This document shows positions 1 to 5,644 of a stretch of DNA of 6,788 nucleotides, in pieces; positions within the stretch are counted from its first letter, which is position 1; the number at the start of each line of letters is the position of its first letter. The DNA lies in the NCBI GenBank assembly GCA_007136165.1, contig SLHK01000127.1, positions 1-6,788 on the forward strand, given 5' to 3'. Origin of the DNA: Syntrophomonadaceae bacterium. Lineage in GTDB: Bacteria; Bacillota; Dethiobacteria; PWVN01. The notes under the pieces are model-generated. The model was not told the origin of the DNA, did no database searches, and worked only from the letters and a program-made list of their open reading frames with translations. The translations under genes were made by a program, and so were the position numbers.

Positions 1-210
1 CACCTGTATACGGGGGAACTGCCGGACCCGGACCTCTTGATACGGCCCAGCGGGGAGCTGAGGATCAGCAATTTCTTGCTGTGGCAGCTGGCTTACACGG
101 AATTCTGGTTCTCCAACACCATGTGGCCGGATTTTTCCCGGCGGGAATTTTTGCAGGCCGTCAAGGACTACCAGGAAAGGGACCGCCGGTTCGGCGGTAT
201 CAAACTGTAA
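1..210 (+). CDS. uppS: Undecaprenyl diphosphate synthase (cis-prenyltransferase), C-terminal part
   Basis: Only the last 69 codons are present; the 5' end lies left of the window. The enzyme adds IPP units in cis to farnesyl diphosphate to make the C55 carrier lipid precursor used in peptidoglycan and wall-polymer synthesis. The visible part contains the conserved C-terminal signature: LLIRPSGE (local residues 12-19), then LRISNFLLWQLAY (20-32), then E34. By comparison with the E. coli enzyme, R15, R21 and S23 correspond to the residues that bind the IPP diphosphate, and E34 to the Mg2+-binding glutamate at the dimer interface. The protein ends with a basic RDRRFGG stretch typical of the family. 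Its TAA stop is followed about 27 nt later by cdsA, so the two are probably cotranscribed. Family assignment is very secure. Confidence 0.97.
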   Translation, partial: HLYTGELPDPDLLIRPSGELRISNFLLWQLAYTEFWFSNTMWPDFSRREFLQAVKDYQERDRRFGGIKL

Positions 211-221
211 AAGTGGGACAC

Positions 222-229
222 GGGGAGGG
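222..229 (+). promoter_or_regulatory. Ribosome binding site that sets the cdsA start
   Basis: GGGGAGGG ends 8 nt before the ATG at 238, an ideal Shine-Dalgarno distance. The longer option, a GTG at 229, overlaps this purine run and would have no usable spacing, so the ATG is preferred. Confidence 0.6.
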
Positions 230-237
230 TGAGGCGG

Positions 238-1017
238 ATGTTAAAGCACCGGGTGCTGGCGGCAGTCCTGGGCATTCCTTTAATTTTATACCTTACATAT
301 TTGGGCGGTTTTTTTTACTTTGCTTTGGTACTTCTCATCACCCTGGTCAGCCTCAGGGAATTCCTGGCCATGGCGGGCAGGGGTGAGTTTGTTCTGCCCC
401 GGTGGATGGTGCTGGTGGCGGCCCTGGCAGTCCTTTGGGTGCAGTTTTATTACCCCCAGTACTTTGCTTTCGCGCTCATCCTGGTTTTGCTCATCTTTGC
501 TTTCCTACACGTCATTTTTTTCCCCCGTCTTACGCCATGGGAATTGATGACAGTCATATGGGGCATTATTTATATTGCAGGCTGTTTGAGCTTCCTCCTG
601 CTCCTCAGGGCCCGGGAAGGAGGTTTCCTCCTGTCCCTGCTTCTTTTCATCGGCATCTGGGCCAATGACACCGGCGCCTATTTCGTGGGTTCCAGCCTGG
701 GAAAAAGAAAGCTGGCACCCCTGGTGAGCCCCAACAAGACGGTGGAGGGGGCGGTGGGGGGCATCCTCTGCACCCTGGGTTTCCTGGCGGCTTACGCCCT
801 CATCTTCAGGCTGAACCTTACCATGGCCCTGGCGGCGGCCCTGCTGGTATCCCTGGCGGGGTACAGCGGCGACCTGGTCATCTCGGCCCTGAAGCGGCAT
901 TACCGGATAAAGGACACGGGGGCGATTATTCCCGGCCACGGCGGGTTTTTGGACCGTTTTGACAGCCTCATATTTGCCGCCCCTCTTTTTTACATAATGC
1001 TGGTACTCTTTTTTTAA
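238..1017 (+). CDS. cdsA: Phosphatidate cytidylyltransferase (CDP-diacylglycerol synthase)
   Basis: An integral membrane enzyme that converts phosphatidic acid and CTP to CDP-diacylglycerol, the branch-point precursor of phosphatidylglycerol, cardiolipin and phosphatidylethanolamine. With the ATG start it is 259 aa, normal for bacterial CdsA. It is a run of hydrophobic segments from residue 5 onward (roughly eight) with short polar loops. The C-terminal PROSITE-type signature is intact at residues 216-242: S-A-L-K-R, then K-D-T-G, then GHGGFLDRFD; these Lys/Asp residues bind Mg2+ and substrate. A second conserved loop, WANDTGAYFVG then SPNKTVEGA, lies at about 141-172. A GTG nine bases upstream would add three residues (262 aa) but fits the ribosome binding site worse. 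It sits between uppS and dxr, the usual Firmicute order, 23 nt before dxr. Confidence 0.96.
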   Translation: MLKHRVLAAVLGIPLILYLTYLGGFFYFALVLLITLVSLREFLAMAGRGEFVLPRWMVLVAALAVLWVQFYYPQYFAFALILVLLIFAFLHVIFFPRLTPWELMTVIWGIIYIAGCLSFLLLLRAREGGFLLSLLLFIGIWANDTGAYFVGSSLGKRKLAPLVSPNKTVEGAVGGILCTLGFLAAYALIFRLNLTMALAAALLVSLAGYSGDLVISALKRHYRIKDTGAIIPGHGGFLDRFDSLIFAAPLFYIMLVLFF

Positions 1018-1028
1018 AGGTTTAAAGC

Positions 1029-1036
1029 AGGAGGGG
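1029..1036 (+). promoter_or_regulatory. Ribosome binding site of dxr
   Basis: AGGAGGGG lies 4 nt before the dxr ATG, within the 23-nt cdsA-dxr gap. It is a near-perfect match to the anti-Shine-Dalgarno and suggests strong independent initiation. Confidence 0.7.
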
Positions 1037-1040
1037 GAGC

Positions 1041-2201
1041 ATGCAAAAAAAAAGGATTGTGATTTTGGGTTCCACCGGTTCCATAGGGCGACAGGCCCTG
1101 GAAGTGGTGGACGGCCGGCCTGAGAGTTTTCAGGTGGTGGGCCTGGCCGCCGGGAGGAATATCGGCCTCCTGGAGGAACAGGTGCGAAAGTATAAACCCG
1201 TCTATGCCGCCGTGGCCGAGGCCGCAGGGGCGGCCAGGCTGCGGCAAAGGGTCAGGGACCTGCCCGGTCTCAAAACGGTTTTGGAGGGTGGGGAAGGGCT
1301 TAAGGAAATGGCGGCGGCGGAGGGGTATGACCTGCTCCTGGCGGCCATCATGGGGTTCAGCGGGCTTTTGCCCACCCTGGAGGCCATCAAGGGGGGGAAG
1401 ACCATTGCCCTGGCCAATAAGGAAACCCTGGTGGCGGCGGGGGAGATTGTAATGCCCCTGGTACGGGAAAAGGGAGTCGGCCTGATCCCGGTAGACAGCG
1501 AGCATTCCGCAATATTTCAATGCCTGCAGGGGGAAAATGGGGCGGCCGTCAAGAAGCTTATCATAACGGCTTCGGGAGGCCCCTTTCTGGGCTGCTCCCC
1601 GGAGGACCTTAAAGGGGTGGGGCCCGGGGAGGCGTTAAAGCATCCCCGCTGGCAGATGGGCCAAAAGATCACCATCGATTCCGCCACCCTCATGAACAAG
1701 GGCCTGGAGGTTATGGAGGCCCGCTGGCTTTTCGATGTGGGCTATGACCGGATTGAGGTCCTGGTCCATCCCGAGAGCATCGTTCACTCCCTGGTGGAGT
1801 TTGTGGACGGTTCCACCCTGGCCCAGCTGGGGCTGCCGGATATGAAGGTCCCCATCCAGTATGCCTTTTCCTATCCGGAGAGGTGGGGGCGGGAGGATGA
1901 GGCGCTGAATCTGGCAGAACTGGGGGCCCTGCATTTTGGGCGGCCCGATGGGGAAACCTTCCCCTGCCTGCCCCTGGCCTACGAGGCAGGGAGGAAGGGG
2001 GGGACCATGCCGGCGGTCCTGAATGCGGCCAACGAGGTGGCGGTGGAGGCATTTTTGCAGAAAAAGGTTGAGTTTGCCCTCATCCCGCATATAATTGAAC
2101 AGGTAATGTCCAGGCACAAGCCCGTTATGGGCCCTGCGCTAGAGGACATTCTGAATGCTGATCACTGGGCCAGGCAGGAGAGCCTGCGGGCCCTCGAATA
2201 A
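1041..2201 (+). CDS. dxr: 1-deoxy-D-xylulose 5-phosphate reductoisomerase
   Basis: Cytosolic enzyme of the MEP isoprenoid pathway that rearranges and reduces DXP to 2-C-methyl-D-erythritol 4-phosphate with NADPH and a divalent metal; it is the fosmidomycin target. At 386 aa it is full length. The N terminus carries the dinucleotide-binding motif GSTGSIG (10-16). ALANKETL (123-130) holds the conserved NKE. PVDSEHSAIFQ (150-160) supplies metal ligands D152 and E154, and the third, E223, is in MNKGLEVMEA. S178 (ITASGG), H201, S214, N219 and K220 match substrate-phosphate contacts known from E. coli Dxr, and W204/M206 lie in the flexible lid. All catalytic positions I can check are present. Codons 2-4 contain a run of nine A. 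The TAA stop overlaps the ribosome binding region of rseP 13 nt downstream. Confidence 0.98.
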   Translation: MQKKRIVILGSTGSIGRQALEVVDGRPESFQVVGLAAGRNIGLLEEQVRKYKPVYAAVAEAAGAARLRQRVRDLPGLKTVLEGGEGLKEMAAAEGYDLLLAAIMGFSGLLPTLEAIKGGKTIALANKETLVAAGEIVMPLVREKGVGLIPVDSEHSAIFQCLQGENGAAVKKLIITASGGPFLGCSPEDLKGVGPGEALKHPRWQMGQKITIDSATLMNKGLEVMEARWLFDVGYDRIEVLVHPESIVHSLVEFVDGSTLAQLGLPDMKVPIQYAFSYPERWGREDEALNLAELGALHFGRPDGETFPCLPLAYEAGRKGGTMPAVLNAANEVAVEAFLQKKVEFALIPHIIEQVMSRHKPVMGPALEDILNADHWARQESLRALE

Positions 2202-2214
2202 GGTGGGATAGGTA

Positions 2215-3240
2215 ATGCTGGTTACAATTATATCTTCGGTTTTTGTTTTTGGGATCCTCATTTTTTTCCACGAGCTGGGCCATTTTATCGCGGCCAAGAA
2301 GGCGGGGGTCACCGTCAAGGAGTTTGCCCTGGGGTTTGGGCCCAAGGCCGTTTCCTGGCACTCGGGGGGGACGGACTACTCCCTGAGGATTTTTCCCCTG
2401 GGAGGCTTCGTGCGCCTGGTGGGGGAGGACCCGGAAGAAACCGATGAACCGGGGAGTTTTCAAAAACAGAAGGTGGCCACCCGCTTTGCCATCATTGCCG
2501 CCGGCCCCCTGATGAACTTTTTGCTGGCTGTTTTGCTGTTCGCCATCATCTACTTTGGCTTTCTGGGTGTGGCCACATTTCCCGTGCAGGTAGGCCATAT
2601 CGTGGAGGGGGAGAGGGCGGAAGAAGCGGGCCTCAGGGTGGGGGACACCCTCCTGACCGCCAATGGGGAAGCCATTGAAGAATGGGAACAGGTGGTCCGG
2701 ATTATCAACGAAAACCCCGACAGGGAGATTGAACTGGTGGTGGAAAGGGAAGGCCGGGTGCTGACCTTTAACGTGGTCCCCAAGCCCGAGGACGAGACGG
2801 GCCGGGGCTTGATAGGCATCGGCCCCAAGACGTTGCGCTACCAGGTGCTGCCCTCCTTGCGGTTGGGTTTGGCCAATACGGTGCGGCTTATAAATTTAAT
2901 CGTCGTCAGCCTGGTGGGCATGATTGCCGGGCGCATTCCCGCCGATGTGGCCGGCCCTGTGGGGATTATCAGCATAGTGGGGGAGGTGGCCCAGACGGGC
3001 ATGGTAAACCTCCTGTCCCTGTCGGCGGCCCTCAGCGTCAATCTGGGCTTGATCAACCTGCTGCCCATTCCGGCCCTGGACGGCAGCCGGCTGGTCTTCC
3101 TGCTGGTGGAGGGGGTGAGGGGGAGGCCCGTGGACCCCAAGAAAGAGGGTTTCATTCACTTCGTGGGCTTTACCCTGCTCATCCTGCTCATGATCATTAT
3201 AGCCTACAGGGATCTAATCCGGCTGGATATTTTCCGGTGA
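2215..3240 (+). CDS. rseP: RseP/RasP-type site-2 intramembrane zinc metalloprotease
   Basis: Membrane protease of family M50B that cleaves transmembrane anti-sigma factors and remnant signal peptides during envelope stress. It is 341 aa. The zinc site HELGH is at residues 19-23 in the first membrane helix (about 3-27). A second helix spans about 93-117. One PDZ domain (about 120-190), with the GLRVGDTLLTANGE core, gates substrate. The C-terminal half has the conserved AGPVGI (246-251) and the NLLPIPALDG motif (281-290), whose D289 is the third zinc ligand. A last helix spans about 316-332. A single PDZ domain is usual in Gram-positive RasP, whereas E. coli RseP has two. The start is supported by AGGTGG at 2201-2206, 8 nt upstream. 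Its natural substrates cannot be told from this window. The stop lies 4 nt before ispG, suggesting translational coupling. Confidence 0.97.
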   Translation: MLVTIISSVFVFGILIFFHELGHFIAAKKAGVTVKEFALGFGPKAVSWHSGGTDYSLRIFPLGGFVRLVGEDPEETDEPGSFQKQKVATRFAIIAAGPLMNFLLAVLLFAIIYFGFLGVATFPVQVGHIVEGERAEEAGLRVGDTLLTANGEAIEEWEQVVRIINENPDREIELVVEREGRVLTFNVVPKPEDETGRGLIGIGPKTLRYQVLPSLRLGLANTVRLINLIVVSLVGMIAGRIPADVAGPVGIISIVGEVAQTGMVNLLSLSAALSVNLGLINLLPIPALDGSRLVFLLVEGVRGRPVDPKKEGFIHFVGFTLLILLMIIIAYRDLIRLDIFR

Positions 3241-3244
3241 TGCC

Positions 3245-4309
3245 ATGCTAAAAAAAAGAAAGATAAGGCGCGGGGTTGCCGTGGGGAATTTAATCATCGG
3301 AGATGGACAGCCCGTTGCCCTCCAGTCCATGACCAACACGCCGACTCACCGGGTTGAGGAGACGGTTGCCCAGATACAGGGACTGATTGAAGAAGGGGTG
3401 GAAATAATCCGGGTGGCCGTCCCCGACAGGGAGGCCCTGGAAGCCCTGGATGAGATAAAGGAGAGGGTTGGCATCCCCCTGGTGGCGGATATCCACTTCA
3501 GCCACACCCTGGCCCTGGAGGCCCTGGAAAAAAGGGTGGACAAACTGAGGATCAATCCCGGAAATATCGGGGGCAGGGAAAAATTTGCCCGCATCGTTTC
3601 CCGGGCTAAGGAACGGCGGGTTGCCCTGCGGGTCGGGGTCAACGCCGGTTCGCTGAGCCGGGGGGCCCTGGATAAGTGGGGCGGGCCCACACCGGAGGCC
3701 ATGGTGGAAGAGGCCTTGAGCTATCTTGAGGTCCTGGAGAGGGCGGAGTTTTCCCGGGTCGTGGTCTCCCTCAAGGCCGCCGATGCGGCAGCCACCATCC
3801 GGGCATACCAGCTCTTTGCGGAGAAAACCGACTGGCCTTTACACATCGGCATCACGGAAGCGGGAACCCCCTATAAGGGGACCATAAAGTCGGCGGTGGG
3901 CCTGGGCTATCTGCTGCTGGAAGGTTTGGGGGACACCCTTCGGGTTTCCCTGTCGGGGGACCCCCGGGAGGAAGTCAGGGCGGCCAAGGAGATTTTACAG
4001 GCGGCGGGGGTGCGGCTCTTCGGCCCCGAGATCATTTCCTGCCCTACCTGCGGCCGCTGCGGCATCGATCTGCTGTCCCTGGTCATTGAAGTGGAGGCGC
4101 GGCTTAAGGGGCTGAAAATTCCTGTGAAAGTTGCTGTGATGGGCTGCCCTGTAAACGGTCCCGGGGAGGCCAGGCAGGCCGACTTCGGGATTGCCGGGGG
4201 CAAAGGGACGGGAGTTATCTTCAAGAAGGGGAATGTCGTCAAAAAAGTCCCCGAAAGTGAACTGGTACCGGCCTTGATTGGGATTATGAGACAGACAATT
4301 AACTGGTAA
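3245..4309 (+). CDS. ispG: 4-hydroxy-3-methylbut-2-enyl diphosphate synthase (flavodoxin/ferredoxin), GcpE
   Basis: Iron-sulfur enzyme of the penultimate MEP step; it reductively opens 2-C-methyl-D-erythritol 2,4-cyclodiphosphate to HMBPP. At 354 aa it is the compact bacterial form: a TIM-barrel N-terminal part (about 1-250) and a C-terminal [4Fe-4S] domain. The N-terminal VGNLIIGDGQPVALQSMTNT stretch (13-32) and ADIHF (81-85), KLRINPGNIG (100-109) and VNAGSL (132-137) are family hallmarks. Cluster ligands are C266 and C269 (SCPTCGRC), C301 (MGCPVNGPGEA) and E308, matching the three Cys plus one Glu of E. coli IspG. An additional C272 follows the CPTC motif. Only weak Shine-Dalgarno sequence (GGTGA at 3236-3240, inside the rseP end) precedes the ATG, so initiation probably depends on ribosomes finishing rseP. 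The next in-phase product, IspH, is not encoded here. Confidence 0.98.
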   Translation: MLKKRKIRRGVAVGNLIIGDGQPVALQSMTNTPTHRVEETVAQIQGLIEEGVEIIRVAVPDREALEALDEIKERVGIPLVADIHFSHTLALEALEKRVDKLRINPGNIGGREKFARIVSRAKERRVALRVGVNAGSLSRGALDKWGGPTPEAMVEEALSYLEVLERAEFSRVVVSLKAADAAATIRAYQLFAEKTDWPLHIGITEAGTPYKGTIKSAVGLGYLLLEGLGDTLRVSLSGDPREEVRAAKEILQAAGVRLFGPEIISCPTCGRCGIDLLSLVIEVEARLKGLKIPVKVAVMGCPVNGPGEARQADFGIAGGKGTGVIFKKGNVVKKVPESELVPALIGIMRQTINW

Positions 4310-4310
4310 T

Positions 4311-4317
4311 GAGGTGG
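4311..4317 (+). promoter_or_regulatory. Ribosome binding site that sets the glycosyltransferase start
   Basis: GAGGTGG sits directly after the ispG stop and 8 nt before the ATG at 4326. A GTG at 4314 lies inside this motif and would have no site of its own, so the shorter protein is preferred. Confidence 0.6.
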
Positions 4318-4325
4318 GACGGGCC

Positions 4326-4967
4326 ATGAGAGTAATAGCGATAATACCGGCTTATAACGAAGAAAAAACCATTGGTGATGTACTCCAGGTCCTGCAGGAG
4401 ACAGATCTTATTGATACCATCGTGGTGGTAAGCGACGGCTCAACCGATGGGACGGTGGATGTGGCCAGGGAATATGATGTGGTGGTCATTGAATTGGCAG
4501 AGAACATGGGGAAGGGGGGGGCCATGGCGGCGGGGCTGGAAAGCACCGAAGCCGATGTTATCCTCTTTCTGGACGCGGACCTGATAGGCCTGACACAAGC
4601 CCATGTCCGTTCTCTGCTGGACCCCGTTATTTCGGGGAGGGCGGAGATGACCCTGGGCATCTTTGAACGGGGCCGCATGGTGACGGACCTGGCCCAAAAG
4701 GTGGCCCCTTACCTGTCGGGGCAGCGGGCCGTCCGCCGCTCCCTGCTGGAGAAGATTTCCGATATGGACATCACCCGGTTCGGCGTGGAAGTGGCCTTAA
4801 CCCAGTATATTGAAGAACACGGAATCCGGGTGGAGGAAGTGGTTCTGTCGGACATGTCCCATGTTATGAAGGAAGAGAAGCTGGGCCTGGTCAAAGGCCT
4901 GGCCGCCCGCTTTAAAATGTACTGGGAAATTGTCAAATACTTTGCCCGCATTGAACAATTCAAGTAA
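4326..4967 (+). CDS. Small family-2 (GT-A fold) glycosyltransferase, substrate unknown
   Basis: Predicted soluble, nucleotide-sugar-dependent glycosyltransferase of 213 aa. The GT-A Rossmann-like fold is shown by IIPAYNEEKTIGDVL (6-20), VSDGSTDGT (35-43) and ENMGKGGAMAAG (59-70), and the metal/nucleotide-binding DxD-type motif by LDADLIGL (82-89). The acceptor side contains SGQRAVRR (131-138) and a histidine in DMSHVMKEEKLG (176-187). The layout DADLIGL-x-x-x-HV-x-x-LL-x-PV and GQRA reminds me of glucosyl-3-phosphoglycerate synthase-like enzymes, but that is a memory-based comparison and not proof of substrate. There is no signal peptide, and no C-terminal membrane helices of the dolichyl/undecaprenyl-phosphate transferase kind. 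It is 16 nt after ispG, so likely the last gene of the isoprenoid operon. In Bacillus subtilis this interval carries proS and polC instead. Fold call is secure; acceptor and sugar are open. Confidence 0.88.
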   Translation: MRVIAIIPAYNEEKTIGDVLQVLQETDLIDTIVVVSDGSTDGTVDVAREYDVVVIELAENMGKGGAMAAGLESTEADVILFLDADLIGLTQAHVRSLLDPVISGRAEMTLGIFERGRMVTDLAQKVAPYLSGQRAVRRSLLEKISDMDITRFGVEVALTQYIEEHGIRVEEVVLSDMSHVMKEEKLGLVKGLAARFKMYWEIVKYFARIEQFK

Positions 4968-4994
4968 CAAAGGGCTACAAAGGTAGCAGGCAGC

Positions 4995-5039
4995 AAACGG
5001 GGACGGTTCCTTCTTGCCCCCCTTTGCCCCTTGTTTTGC
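4995..5039 (+). repeat. Repeat-like intergenic stretch with GGGGACGGTTCC motif and weak fold-back
   Basis: AAACGGGGACGGTTCC (4995-5010) is followed by two 10-nt-spaced TTGCCCC copies (5014-5020, 5024-5030) and TTTTGCC. GC-AAAC-GGGG at 4993-5002 can pair imperfectly with CCCC-GTTT-GC at 5027-5039, allowing small T bulges, and T-rich GGTTTTCTTG follows. I recall GGGGACGGTTC words as dispersed intergenic repeats, some next to REP-type (Y1) transposases, in Clostridia and other phyla; no transposase is present here. The fold-back plus T-rich tail could also be a weak terminator for the upstream operon. Which of these it is cannot be settled from one copy. Confidence 0.35.
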
Positions 5040-5047
5040 CGGTTTTC

Positions 5048-5076
5048 TTGCATCGGGCCGGTGATTGTGGTAAAAT
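5048..5076 (+). promoter_or_regulatory. Candidate sigma-A promoter for rimP-nusA (extended -10)
   Basis: A -35-like TTGCAT (5048-5053, matching TTGACA only at TTG) and a -10 TAAAAT (5071-5076, 5 of 6 matches to TATAAT) are separated by 17 nt. A TGG immediately before the -10 gives the extended -10 TGn element, which can offset a poor -35. Transcription would begin near 5083, leaving a leader of about 78 nt before rimP. It is placed at the largest gap in the window and just after the local drop in GC. Confidence 0.6.
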
Positions 5077-5105
5077 AACTTTGGAAAAAAATGTGGCGCT
5101 TTTGC

Positions 5106-5133
5106 TAAAGAGTGGGCAATATCCCACTCTTTA
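5106..5133 (+). promoter_or_regulatory. Perfect 11-bp hairpin in the rimP 5' leader
   Basis: TAAAGAGTGGG (5106-5116) and CCCACTCTTTA (5123-5133) are exact inverted repeats around a 6-nt loop CAATAT. The structure lies downstream of the predicted promoter and ends about 27 nt before the rimP start. The 3' side has only a short T stretch (TTT, then AATCTT), so it is not a classical strong terminator. It could be an attenuator, a protein-binding leader or an mRNA stabiliser. From memory, similar GAGTGGG/CCCACTC hairpins precede rimP in other Firmicutes, but I could not verify this. Confidence 0.7.
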
Positions 5134-5150
5134 ATCTTAGGAGAAACGGC

Positions 5151-5155
5151 AGGGA
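5151..5155 (+). promoter_or_regulatory. Ribosome binding site of rimP
   Basis: AGGGA is 5 nt before the rimP ATG. A better-looking AGGAGA at 5139-5144 is 16 nt away, too far to serve this start directly. No alternative in-frame start exists between them, so the weaker near site, or both together, must be used. Confidence 0.5.
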
Positions 5156-5160
5156 ATAAT

Positions 5161-5622
5161 ATGGATCGCAAGGGGTTAACCCGTCTTATAGAAGAAGCCT
5201 TTTCCCTTTACCAGCTGGGCTACGAGCTGGTGGATGTGGAGTTCTTGAGGGAACAGGGGCGCAGGATCTTGAGGGTAACCATCGATAAGCCCGACGGCGT
5301 ACAGCTCTCGGACTGCGAAAAGGTTAACAAGGTCCTGGGAGGGTACCTGGACGAGAAGGACCCTATCGAAAGCTCCTACAGCCTGGAGGTTTCCTCCCCC
5401 GGGGTGGAACGCCCCCTGAAGAAGAGTACCGACTTCGAGAGGTTTAGGGGCCGGGAGGCCCGGGTTCATACCTATACTGCCATCAAGGGCAGCAAGAAAC
5501 TGGAAGGGGTCATCCAGGGACTAAGGGAAGAAGAACTGCTCCTTCAGGTTAAGGGGGAGGAAGTGGCCGTCCCTTTAGATAAGATTTCCAAAGCCCATTT
5601 GGTATTCCGTTTCGAAAATTGA
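5161..5622 (+). CDS. rimP: Ribosome maturation factor RimP (YlxS)
   Basis: Cytosolic assembly factor that binds the nascent 30S subunit and helps maturation around the S12/central pseudoknot region. It is 153 aa, the usual length. The N-terminal alpha/beta domain (about 1-82) begins with a helix and then YELVDVEFL (21-29), followed by RVTIDKPDGV (38-47) and DCEKVNKVL (51-59). The family signature LEVSSPGVERPL spans 75-86. The C-terminal SH3-like domain (about 90-153) carries the VHTYTAIKGSKKLEG segment. The arrangement and length match B. subtilis YlxS closely from the first residue, supporting the ATG at 5161. It heads the rimP-nusA unit, with its own predicted promoter and leader hairpin, and ends 22 nt before nusA. 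Confidence 0.97.
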   Translation: MDRKGLTRLIEEAFSLYQLGYELVDVEFLREQGRRILRVTIDKPDGVQLSDCEKVNKVLGGYLDEKDPIESSYSLEVSSPGVERPLKKSTDFERFRGREARVHTYTAIKGSKKLEGVIQGLREEELLLQVKGEEVAVPLDKISKAHLVFRFEN

Positions 5623-5629
5623 TAAAGAG

Positions 5630-5635
5630 AGGAGG
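5630..5635 (+). promoter_or_regulatory. Ribosome binding site that points to a TTG start for nusA
   Basis: A consensus AGGAGG directly abuts the ATG at 5636 (zero spacing, not workable for that codon) but is 9 nt before the in-frame TTG at 5645, an optimal distance. This decides in favour of the TTG. Confidence 0.65.
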
Positions 5636-5644
5636 ATGGCAGAT

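Noticed and set aside
37..60. Proline in the UppS IRPSGE motif, where E. coli has IRTGGE
   Set aside because: As far as I recall, IRPSGE is common in Firmicute UppS proteins and the catalytic Arg/Ser residues are intact, so it is not a meaningful change.
229..237. GTG at 229 as the cdsA start, giving a 262-aa protein
   Set aside because: It overlaps the only Shine-Dalgarno run; the ATG at 238 has that run at 8-nt spacing and keeps all conserved parts.
81..386. 101-codon + frame bridging uppS and cdsA
   Set aside because: It overlaps the ends of two secure genes in another frame and its product shows no domain or plausible composition.
505..939. Long open frame on the - strand within cdsA, and similar antisense frames across dxr, rseP, ispG and the glycosyltransferase
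   Set aside because: They are shadows of GC-rich + strand genes: rich in Pro/Arg/Gly/Ser, no recognisable motif, no ribosome binding site, and fully inside confidently assigned genes.
1009..1017. Run of seven T at the end of cdsA as a possible terminator
   Set aside because: No GC-rich hairpin precedes it; the Ts encode Phe-Phe before the stop, and dxr follows closely with a strong ribosome binding site.
4314..4325. GTG at 4314 as the glycosyltransferase start
   Set aside because: It lies inside the GAGGTGG site that serves the ATG at 4326, and the added residues GRA have no family counterpart; GT2 proteins usually begin right before the first beta strand.
5106..5133. The rimP leader hairpin as a simple intrinsic terminator of the upstream operon
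   Set aside because: The stem is strong, but most of the T stretch is inside the stem and AATCTT follows, so the U-tract is poor; it also lies after the predicted rimP promoter.
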